The notes under the pieces were generated by a model. It saw nothing but the letters and a program-made list of their open reading frames with translations, had not been told where the DNA came from and made no database searches. From contig NC_081836.1 in NCBI RefSeq assembly GCF_030867095.1, positions 30,702,338-30,766,337 on the forward strand: a stretch of 64,000 nt of DNA, read 5' to 3'. The translations under genes were made by a program, and so were the position numbers. Below are positions 39,749-51,700 of this stretch, one piece after another (within the stretch, counting starts at the first letter, position 1; every line of letters begins with the position of its first letter). The DNA comes from Alligator mississippiensis. Lineage: Eukaryota > Chordata > Crocodylia > Alligatoridae.

Positions 39749-42700
39749 CTAAGAAACAGAGCTCTAATACTTCAGTAATATGCAAAGGATTTCACACTTG
39801 TCTTTTAGCAGTGGTCTTTGTAGCCTCTCTCTCTCTCTCTGCAATAGATCTCAAGGCAACAGGGGGAAGTTATCAAAGGGAAACACTGCACTTAATGAAA
39901 AGCATTATCCTTTCTAAAATGATTGTTGCACTTAAGGCTGCTGCAAACCAGAGGTGTTACATTTTTTGCAACAGAGGAACAGAGAGCACTTGAAGAGGTT
40001 TTCTCCTGCTCTCAGCAGCCAGAGCTGTATGGCTATTTTTAGCTCCTGAAATGCTAGGGAGTGAAAGGCTGTAACTGTGCTGGCCTGACAATAGCTGTTT
40101 AACCAGCCTTGTCTCTCCTCACCAGTAATACAAAACCAGTGCAATGCTGCAGCCCTACTGAATCCTGTAATTATACAGCCCTATCCTTCCTTGTAGTTAA
40201 GCAGCCTGTGAGCTAAAAGGGAAGTGCAACAATACAGGGGCCAAACTGGCAAAAAGTAGGCTGAGCACAGCTAATCCACTGCTGACATTGACCCTTTGGC
40301 TCCTTCCAAAGTGTCTATCTCTTTACTCAAGCTTCAAGCAGCTGCTTAAAGAGCTAGTGTATTTGGCAGATATTCCGTTCATTCTCTTCTGAATTGGAAA
40401 ATTGGAATCTGGACATGGAGGGAGTTAGCTGCCTGGTGCTCTAATGCCAACAATCGGATTAATGTAGCTTTTAACTAAATTTTGTAGTGCATTACAATGG
40501 CATGTATAGGGAGTCCTGCTTCAGCTATGTTAGAAGTGAGCAGCTCTTTTTTTGCGATGACAGAGGCTGTTATAACTAGGCTCACAGCTTGAGGTTGGGT
40601 TCTTGCTTCATCTTAGTTGCTCCCCCTCCAAGTATATTATTTACAGGCCCAGCTGTGGTTGTGCGTCTGACTGGGCAGGATTGGGAAGCCACCTCAGTAC
40701 AGAGATCTTCCTGGGGTTTGAGGCTGCTTGCCATGTACACATGACAGCTAAGCTCAAAGAACTTGAGGCTTGTGAACTGGCAGTGACTGCCTTTTTTTCA
40801 TCCTGTCTGGGAGATCAGAGCTACGACTGCAGTACTGGCTTATAGTTGGTTTGACCCTTGCTTCCACAGAGCAGTTAGGAGCATTAGGTCACAGCCAACC
40901 ACATCTGCTGCTCTCAGTTTGGGGTCTGCTCTGTCCAGATAGCAAACTGTGAGCCAACTTCATTGCAAAGCTTTATTATGATCAATCTGACAGCTGAGCT
41001 GTGACGGTAAGTGCACATGCAAGGCAAGTACCAAAGAGGGAAATTTTCACCCTCCATTGCTGTCCTGCCTCATCATACCACAGGAGGCAAACATGGGCAT
41101 TGTGCAATGGGTTGGGGACAGGTACCACAAGCGCATTCACATTTATATATAAGCAAACCACCACACTTACTCTGTAAGAAGGGATTTCTCTGCCACTGAC
41201 ATCTGGGAAGCCAGACACTGACCGGCTGGAAGACAAGAGGGCAGATGAAGGAGATAAAATTGGTAAGAAGCTGCCTCACCCTAAATGAGCCTGCCCCAAG
41301 AGAAGAGAGAGGCATTCAGTGAAGGGGGTGGCAGCTTGGATCGTGAGCCAACTGAGTTAATAATTGTGCAAGTGAGACAAGGACTGGTTTAAGGATCACA
41401 TCTGTGCCAGACTAAAGGTAGCATGCCACGTAACAGAAGGAAGGGTGGCCAAACCAGAGCTGAACGTACCTCTGGATAACTGGTCCTGCAGTGTAGATGG
41501 ATAAGTAATATTGCAGCTGCCAGTCTCCTGGTCACAAGGACACTTATGTTCACACTCACAAGTCTTCTGGCAGTTTGGTCCGTACTGGCCAATGAGGCAC
41601 TCTGAGAAAATAGTTAAGTCATTACTACGAAATCTGGGGTTTCTACATTCAGTACAACACCATCTAATCCAACCATACAAGTCCCAGTAACCATTCCAGC
41701 CAGGTGTCAAGAAACAAAGAGCACCTCTCTTTAGGAAAAGCTTAAAATGGATTTAATTTCTCAAGTGCTGTGTCATTCTCTCATTGAGGTATTTTCATGG
41801 TCCTCAGCACCATGACACCTTAATTTAAAAAAGGCTTCTTTTCTCAGCACCCTGTGTAACTGAAGGGGCACTGAGGCACAAAGAGGCCAAAAGGTTGGTT
41901 TTTAAAATAATTTTGCTTCATAAAGAAGCAGACGCACCCAATGGCATTTTCAGATGTACCGAGGTACCTAACTTCTGTTTCCAAATCAATGGGAGTTAGG
42001 TGCGTGGGACCTAAGAGGTCACACACAAGGACTGTGAGAGAACAGGATCTCAAGTGCTGAGCTGGTGCCCTACTGATTCAACCATCCTGCCCCTCTGCCT
42101 TGCTTTCTCTTGCAGCCTTGACAAAGCAGTTTAGAATTCACTATAAAGACAAGAGAGATCAGATCTGTTTAGCATTCCTGTAACAAAACAATACTAAACT
42201 ACCCCAAAAAATCCTAAACCCAGTGTGGAACTTGTTGTGGCAGCATATTTAGGCAGAGTTCAATAAGACACAACAGCAGTAGTGTTATGCAACATAATAT
42301 CAAATTACATCTATCAAAGCTACATGCCACGAAAGTACTGAAGGGAGAGAAAGCAAGGTTTCACAGAAGCTTCTTAGTGGTCATCTGCTGCAGCCAGGGT
42401 TGTACCATAGGCAGAGCACAGAGCAGGTCCTGAAGTTAAGGTTGTGCATGTATTACTGCCATAGGTATCTAACTGTCAAGGCTTACAGCTTTGGCAGGGT
42501 TAGATACCTATGGCAGTAATAGGCAGTACAGCTTTGGCAGAGTTAGAACCTACAGGCTGAAATCTGGCCCATTTGTCTAAGAGCAAGCTTTGTGGGAAAG
42601 GAGAACAAAGGTCGTCTATCCAGCAAAAAAGGAAAACTGTCCCATGTTTTAAACAGAACTGTGTAGGCCTGCACACACCTGGCTCTGACCCAGAGTCTAC

Positions 42701-45700
42701 ATGTGGCCAGACTGAGCTCTGAAGGTCAAAGAGAACATCCCCTTTTGGCTGAGAATAGAGTCTCAGCACAGGATATATAAAGCCCCTCAGATGCTACATG
42801 CTGCTGTTCATTGCAGCCTTCACCTTGCTGACAGAGGGCTCCGCGGTAGCCTGCTGGGCAGGTACAGGATCCGTGCACTGGGTCACACTCTCCACCATTA
42901 TGACAGAGGCATCTCTGGGCACAGCCATCCCCGTAGAAGCCACTGGCACAAGCTGCAGAGAGAAGTGCAGACGCATCATGGTTTTATTGCTGGTTGCTTA
43001 AATTTACTATACAAGAATGCAGAGATGTGCCTCCCCTGATTGGCCAAGAATTACTGACTCATAACACAGCAGCAGCCCAGGTAAGCCAGGCTGCTGCTGA
43101 GGGCCTTGCAAAGAGGAAAAAAAACGTGGGCTAGTGTCCTGTGCTAGAGAGGCATACCTTGTCTTGCCAGGGTTTCAATGGGGGAGCAGGGAATGCTAGG
43201 GGAGAGGAAGAGAGAGGGGTTTGGCTCTGCCCTTTATGCCTCCACTTGTCACTGAGAAGGAGCAGGTGAGAAGTCTGGACAGTCTGGCTTCTGTACCTGT
43301 TTTCTGCCTTCCCATCACTGTCCTTGTGGGCTTGAGGATCTATTCACAATAAGCAAAATCCCTTTCCCCACAGCTGCAGCCTCAGGCAGGCAGCTTACTC
43401 CTATAGCAGATCACGCAGTCCCCTCACTGGCTGTTAAGAACAAGACTGATAACAGGCAGGAGTTACCTTCACTGCAGTTGCTGCCTATCCAGCCAGCGTC
43501 ACAGAGGCATCCAGCTGCATGAGAAGGAACCACAAATCAGGCATCACAAACAGACTGAGAGGCTAGGGGTAGCTTGAGGTTAAGAAGCCAGCACTGGTTG
43601 TAAGCTCTAACATGCTTTCATTTGAGATCACCTTGGGTGGGGGGCACACAACCGCAGGGCCTTCCCCAGGATACAAACCCAAGGGAATCCAGAACCCAGG
43701 AGCCTCTCAGATGCAAACTCTTGCAGGACAGTGGTCCTCAAACTGCCAACCAGGAAGCCACTTCCATCACACATATCTTCCAGAAGTGACACCTCCTGGG
43801 TGCTGCCCATCCAGCATGTTAAGAGAATGATTCTGAATTAACAAGAAAGAAAGTCTACCCCCTAATTCTCTTGCAGTGATCACAGCCAATCTACCTTAGC
43901 TTGCAGTGATCACAGCCAATGAAGCTGCCCAGGCAAGAAGGGAGAGCGCATGGGTGCAAGGTAAGGTAACTCAGCACCTGAATCTGGGACAATTCATTAA
44001 ACCTCCCTATTACACAGTGCTTTTTTCATCAATTCCGAAAACCCTTTGCTAAGGAAGTTGGTATCATGATCCTCAGGGGGAAACTGGCATACTGACCTTC
44101 CAGCCAGTCTGGGGCACAGCCAGGATCCAGGTCTGTTGAGACTCATGCACTGGGCTATGTTTCTTCTTCCTAAAGGTAGTCTGTTTTAACCTTCTCTTTA
44201 CTACTACCTCTTAGAGGGGTGAACAGCTTCCATGAGCCCAGAAGGCAAGGCAAATGGCAAAACACACAGCCTGCACCCACCCACCAGAGTCAGGAAGTAG
44301 ACCAGGTAAGCTCATTTGTGGCAGATACTATAAAAAACTTTGGCTCCTAGTTGAGAAGCAACTTTCTTTGGGGAAAAGATTGTGACATGAAGAGCTGGAG
44401 AGGCTACTTGCATGCAGTCAAGCCCTTGACTTTATAGTTTGGAAAGGACCACAATGTACCTGTACTATTAGACTGCCTGATGACAAAAAGAATAGAGCTC
44501 ACTGGGAAGTTGTGGGCTTTTAACCACTGAGATTCTGGTGACTCTTAACCAGCAAGGCTCTGCTCAGGTGTTTCATAGAGGCAGGAGTCGCCCATGGAAA
44601 TGGGTGTTGGTTTGGAGCTGAGGCTTGTACAATATGATGCTTGCTGGGGTCACTTCATCTCTATCTTTGATAATGTGTCAGATGTGACCTATTACTAGAG
44701 AGCTACCCAAGTCACAGCAAGACAATGGCTTTTCTGTGGCTCACTTGCAGCATGTAGAGCTGATTTTGAGGGTACTTCCTGGTAGTCCCGCCCCTTGTTG
44801 CTTGATTGGTGGAGGGTGCCTTTACTCAGGTATGGCACTACTGCTTTTTTCCCCCACTGCTTGCTCTTGATTGGCAGAGGGTGCCTTCATTAAATCTGTA
44901 TCACTACAGCTTTTTGCTGTTGATGTTGACTTCACAGGAAATTGTGGCCAATGCTGGTTTACCTGGCAATTGTGGACAATGCTGTTTTTCACAGTTTCAG
45001 CAAAATCATGATTTGAGTAGATTTCTACTTATTATTTTTCTATCCCAATGACCAGGCCTGTATCATCAGAAAGAATGCCTAAAACAGCTACCCCTACCTT
45101 CCTTATGACAAAATACTAGTGTAACACATTACAATATGCCCATCAGCTATGATGATCTGCCTGAGCAATGATAGCTTACACTCAGTACAGATGCCATGCA
45201 GGCTGCAGTTGGAAGGGCCGCAGTCCAAGAGGCTGCAGTTAGGTCCTATCCAGAAGTTTCCAATGCACTGGCACTCTCCCAGGACGCAGCGCCCGTGGCT
45301 GTTGCAGTCTGGGGGCTCGCAGGTAGGCTCATGGATGCACATGACAGTTGAGACATCCCGAGGGCAACGCCACATGCCATTGAAGGAACTGAGGACAGAA
45401 AACAGTTTCCATGAGGAAGATCAGGAGTGTGAGGGCTCTGTCTTCCAAACTGTGTACAAGGGGCCTAGGAAAACATTTATTTTAATCATGTTTAATAACT
45501 TTATCTTTCATTTAGTCCCTCTCATTAGTTGGTAGCCACTAAACATATTGATTTTCAATTAAATACAATCCTTGCACGAACCTATTTTGTATTATTCAGG
45601 AGGACATGCTCTACCTATACATAGTTATAAATAACCATACAGTTAAACATGCATTTTTTTAACTCCTAATTTTAGTCAACCAACACTTGGGCAGACCTAG

Positions 45701-48700
45701 GAGTCAATTAAATATACAAAGCCAGTGCTGTAAAATCATTATAAGAGGATATTAATTGCACTGGATTTTTTTTCTATGTAAGGTTTTTATCAAAATGTTT
45801 AATGCAAACCTGGAGTATTTTCTTCAATAAGTGAATAAAACTGATTGCTCTAGACCACGACCACGTCCTTCTAAACTTCAGAACTCCGAGATAGTTTTTG
45901 TTATCCGACTTGTACCTTAGTTTTATTTGTAGAATGCAAAAGGTTACCATCCTTTCTGGCTTCTCGACTGCCAGATGCACCACTCTACATGAATCGTAGG
46001 GCTGTGCAAAGCTTTGAGTGCTGATTTGATTCAGAGGAGATTCAGCCTGATTTGGTGGCCAAATCTCCAAATCCAAATTGAATCAGGGAACCAATTAAAA
46101 GGTCTGAATTGATTCAAAGCTCTCTGAATCAACCTGGAAAAGATTCGGAGAGCTTCAGCAATTTGGGCAGTCCCCGCCGAATGCAGCAGGAAACTGGACC
46201 TGGACTCCAAGATGGTAAGTAGGGGGCGGGGGAGAGGGGACTGGAGGAGGGTCAAGGGGACCATGGGGGGACCTCTGCCAGGCCCCATTCCCTGCCTACT
46301 CCCCCAGCCCTCCCAACACGTCTGTTCCCCCAGCCCCGCAATGGCTGCCCCACCTGGCCCAGCTCCCAGTGCTTTAAAAAAAAGCCCCCACTCACCAGCT
46401 GCTGCCCAGCGGGGGGGTGATCCCTGCTGCCCCCCACTGCCCCACACTGCATGGGGGCTCTGTCACGAGCCCCCCAACCCCTGTTTGTTCTCCCAGCCCC
46501 CCCCCCATAGCTACCCCACCCACCCCAGCTCTGGCCCTTTAACAACCCCTCCCCCACCCCCAAATCCCAGACTTTCTGGTTCCTGCAGTGGCCTCAGGGC
46601 TTCGGGGGGCTTGTGCAGAGCCCCCCACATGGCATGGGGCAGTGGGGATTGCTCCCCACTGCCAGGCAGGAGCCAGTGAGGCCGAGCTGTTTTTTGGGGG
46701 GGTTTTTAAAGGGCCGGAGCTGGGACGGGTAGGCCAGCCATGGAGGCAGCTGGGAGAGCGAGCAGGAGTCAGGGGGCTCCTGAAGAGCCTCCCAGGCAGC
46801 ATGGGGCAGCGGGGGGCAGCAGGGATCGTCGTCGTCGCCCCCCACCTCCAGCCTGGCAGCAGCAGCTGAGTCAGGGCTTTTTTTTTTCAAAGAGTAGGGA
46901 ACTGGGGCAGGCGAGGAACGGGGCCTGTGTGATTCAGAGATTCGGCTGATTTGGTAGCAGCCAAATTTCCAAATCAAATTCGACCAAATTGATTCGGAAC
47001 AGTGATTCGAATCACTGAATAGTATCACTGTCTCCCAAATTGGCCGAATCTGAATCTGAAGTGTATACTAGTCACTTTGCACGGGCCTACTACCCAGTCA
47101 ACCAACAGAGCTAGGAGAATGAATTGAAACCTCCATGAAAAATTTTTGCACCTACAAAAAAGGCTGCTGCTGTCAAAACCTCATTCAGCACTAAAGCAAA
47201 CTGGTTCCATGTATGGCCAATGGCCAATGATTTCATTAGGTCAGGGGTTTGACTTTTAAAAAATTAGCAGCAAAATCCAAACTTGTTTGAATATGTTTGT
47301 TTGTACTATTCTGAGTGACTTCAGTACTATTATAATAAGGGGAGGCTTTAAATCATGCTGTCATAATTTCTAATCTCAAAAATGAGTGTTTATTCTCCAC
47401 TGTTAAATTTCTTGTTGATCCCTTCTGGCCTTATGAAGGGTGGGGGGATGAGGACACAAAAGCTGTGTAGAGACTAGAAGAAACTAAACGAAAATGTGGA
47501 TAAGCCTCTGATGTCTCTTGTAACTTGAAGAGTATCATGTCTGAGTCTTGCATCGGCCTTGTTCAATAGTAACCTGAGGCAGCTAGGTTTAATACCAGAT
47601 TGCTGAGCAGATGGGGAGGTCTCCAAGAGATACGCTGTATAACTTGGCACTCAGCTTACCTGCTTTGGAAAGAGCAAGAAGGTGGGAGCCCCCACCAGGA
47701 TTCAAAGCCATGTTACTTGGCAGTCTAGCTACTGCATGCTTGACATCAGTTCTGGTATCTTATACCTAAACAGCAAGGTACTTCTGTGCAGTCTCTGCAC
47801 AGTTCTCAAGAGTTCTCAAGTCCAAAAGTGATGCTGACCCTGCATTAGTATACACAGATGCTAGGGATCAGATTCATCTCTGCTAAGCAGATGGAAACCC
47901 TAGGAAACCAAATCTGGTCATGCTAGGATTTAATTTGGCCCCAACTCCCCAGAATTATTCCCACAAAGCTCTTGCCTAGCCAGATGAGAGCTCCTTGGGC
48001 ACCGAACTGGGAATCTGAGGTATCCTTGCCATCTTCTGTCACCTGGCACTTACCAGTGATCCGAAGGGTAACTCGCAAGGGTTCCATTCAGGACCAGTGT
48101 GGCGGAGCCTCCACCGTCCAGATTGACAGCATTGATGACGCCCTGCTGCTTTAGGAAGTCTGCCATTTCCCAGAGACTGAGGCTACAGAAACAAAGCAGA
48201 CTAGTGTCCAAGGAAGCAGGGGCCAATTCCGTAGCACCACTGTGGGTGCTCTGAGAACAGGAGGAGGGAGGGAAGAAAAGGGATGGAGTTCTCAAGCTGG
48301 ATTTGTGAAACACCTCAGTTAGTTTCAACTTAGTCACCTTCTGAATCAGGGCTGTCTGATTGGCAGCCCATAGCATGCATGGGGCCTGCAATGGGTTAAT
48401 TTGCAGCCTCTAGGCACTCATCCAGCTGCCACTTCCCTTACTGTTTTGGCTGCAACAGTAGCCAGGGCCTATGGGCTCCCCCTCTCTCCTCCAGCTGCCA
48501 CTTCCTGCCCTGACCCCAGGGGATGGGCCATGTGGTACAGTGTAGGAAGTTGAGGGTGAGTTAGGGCTGTACACAAGAGATGCTATGTCGTTGTAGTTCG
48601 TCGCTATGGCAAACCAGTGTTGGTGGGCTCAAACCATGATGCCAACACTACAGCACTAGCGATGAGCTACCTCATTGTAGTGCGTTGCTACAGTGACACA

Positions 48701-51700
48701 GCTGCTAAAAATAATCGTGCACTGCTGGGACAGTGCAGTAATGGCTGTTACTGCACTGTCATTTAGTACTTCCTAAAGCAAGTACCGTGCTGTGGGGAGC
48801 ATGTGTAGATGCGCGCCCAGTGGGGCAGGAATTCAGGCCATGCAGGGCATTGGGGGCGCCCATGACAGTGTGAACTGTAGCAAGGGGGAGGGAGGGAATC
48901 GCACCTGCATAATGGGCACAAGTGGTGGCAGGTGGCCCATATGGTGCTTGTGGATTCAGCAGCTCCTAGCAATGCCAAATGTACAGAAACCAAGCATCTA
49001 TACTCAGATTTTTTTTTTGCACTGCTTTAGCTATGCCAGTGGAAACATCCAGTTTAGGAATCCGGCACTACGGAAAACTGCACTGAGGCCTCCTGATACA
49101 GATTTGTTCTTATGTATGGAATGAACACCAGGGGCTTGCACCTGCCTTGGCTCTTGGATACTGACAGCCCATATCCATTCTGCATATCAGAATAATTTTA
49201 AAAACCTCAGTCCACCCAGATCGGGCCTCTGCCTGAAAGCTGTGGTGAGCAGCAGAATGCAGCTTGCTTGTGTCTCTCACAGGCAAAAGATATCCTTAAT
49301 TATAGTAGAGGTAATTGTGGTAGGGAGGGAGCCTGTAATTGTGGTACAGCAGGGGGCCTGAAACTAACCTCTTTCATCAATTAATTCTATTTCAAGTTGA
49401 CAGCACTCCCTTAATTTTCAATAATACATAGAAGGGCCAAACTCCCACCTTGTGCTAAGCCTGAGAGTGCTACCATGGCTGAGTTAAGCAGAAATGTTAA
49501 ACACTTTTTGGTTTTTTCATCCCAAAGTCTTGAATTAATAGTCTGGGACAAAAGCTTGCATCTCCTCTCTGGCTTCCAGGACAAATCAAGTTTAAATTGT
49601 GTTTCTGATGCATCTAGTTTGAACCGTTTCCATGTGTTACTGTTGGAATGACCTTTGGTCAAAAATAGGCCCAATCTACTCCCATTGAAAGTAACAGCAT
49701 TACCAGCAGTGACCCAAATCCCAACAACTTCCAGGGTGCAAGATCAAGCCTTTTAAATACACTGGTACATGCCCCGGGAGTTTGTTCAAGGAGTGCATGG
49801 CCTTACCCTCTGGCATCAGTCTGTCCATCCACGTGAACCAAGATCAGCTGCCCCTGACTGTCATGCCCCACAGCTGTCCTGGCAGATATCACATTGATAA
49901 ACTTGTCAAAGTTGCCTGTGGGAGACAGCACACAACATCCAAACCAGGTGCTTGAAGAAGTCAGACTTAATCTAGAAAATAACTCTCTCTATAAGAGACT
50001 GACCAGCAAGCTGCACAGGAACCTTCCCCTTCCCACCTCACATAGATCAGACTTCAAGCACTGAACCAAAAGCAAGCAAGTGCAGTGCAGTCTTAGTCTA
50101 CTTGCTGGTCTGTGAGCAGGAGGCTGTAGCTTTGAATCGCTACCTGTGGTCTGAGTCTCATCGCACTCTGCTGTCTTGCTTTGATTGATGTACACCTCTC
50201 CGTTTCTCAAGAGCCAGACCACCCCGCTCACCAGCTGCATGAATGGATTCACTGGGTCCAAGACATCCTCCTCAGAAAGGTAACTAGAAGAGAGAACAAG
50301 GAGGTTGCACAGCACTTTGACAAAGCGTGTTACCCTTGTTTGCAGGGAGTAGTAGATATGCTGGAGGGTAAGGCTAAGATTCAGAGACCTTGACAACTTA
50401 GAGGATTGGACCAAAAGAAACTACATAACATTTAATAAGGACAAGTGCAAACTCCTATACTTAGGACAGAACAATCCCATGCAGTGGTACAGGCTGGGGG
50501 CTGACTGGCTAAGCAGTAACTGCAGAAAAGGACCTGGGGGTACAGTGGACAACGGGCTAAGTGTGTCCTTGTTGCAAAGAAGGCTAAATAGCATGTTGGG
50601 CTGTATTAGTAGGAGCACTGCCACCAGATTGAGGGAAGTGATCAGTCTTTTCTATTCAGCACCAGTGAGGCCACATGTGAAGTACTGTGTCCAGTTTTGG
50701 GGCCCCCACTACAGAAAGGATGTGGACAGATTAGAGAGAGTCCAGCAGAGGGCAACAAGAATGGTTCAGGGGCTGAGGCACATGACTTATGAGGAGACGT
50801 GGAAGGAACTGGGCATATTTAGTCTGTAGAGAAGGCCGAGGGGGCACTTGACAGCAGCTTTCAGCTACCTGAAGCAGGGTTCAAAAGAGGATGGAGCTAG
50901 ACTGTTGTTAGTGGTGGCAGATCACAGAACAAGGAGCAATGGTCTCAAGTTGAAGTAAGGGAAGTTTAGGTTAGATATTAGGAAAAACTCTCACAAGGAG
51001 GGTAGTAAAGCACTGTAACAGGTTACCCAGAGAGGTTGTGGAACCTCCTTGGGGGTTTTTAAGACCTTGGCTAAGATGATCTAATTGGGGGTGGTCCTGC
51101 TTTGAGCAGTTGGCTGGACTAAATGACTTCCTGAGGTCCCTTTGAAACCTAATGTTCTGTGATTCTCTACCCATTAGCGATGCCAGACTAATGCTTTGCC
51201 TATATTAGGAAGTCTGTGTTACTTCTGCTGGCAGAGTTCAGAAGTAGGGGTGGCTGAATTGGTGCTGACAGCAGCTTGACCACATGCATGCACACTAGAC
51301 CAAGCTACTTCCTGCACCACTTCAGAAGCCAAGAGCGGAACCCTGTTCACAGCTGATATCTATGTTTCTGTGGCTAACACCCAAGTCACTGCTGGCACAC
51401 AGTGACTCCACAGTGCCAATTGCTAGGGATGGGTGATAAGAAACATATTTTGTTTCTCCTTGAGGATAAGGGTTGATCTTCCCTTCTGCAAATCTAAGCT
51501 GCATTCCAGTGGGTGTGGGGCTTGCCTTAGGCTTTGTGGGTAATTTTTGTTCATAACTACACCCTGAAAGGATTACAACCTCTTCCTGAAGCACTTCAGG
51601 CCTGAGGACTCTGCTTTCCCTGCACAGCTTACGGCCAAGTTCAGCAAGTCAATTCAAGTGTAGCAGTCCATCAGGCCAGCGTAGTTAAGATGCATCAGAT

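Noticed and set aside
46031-47028. Overlapping Pro/Gly-rich open frames
   Set aside because: Fold-back transposon sequence; the frames mirror each other across the palindrome centre.
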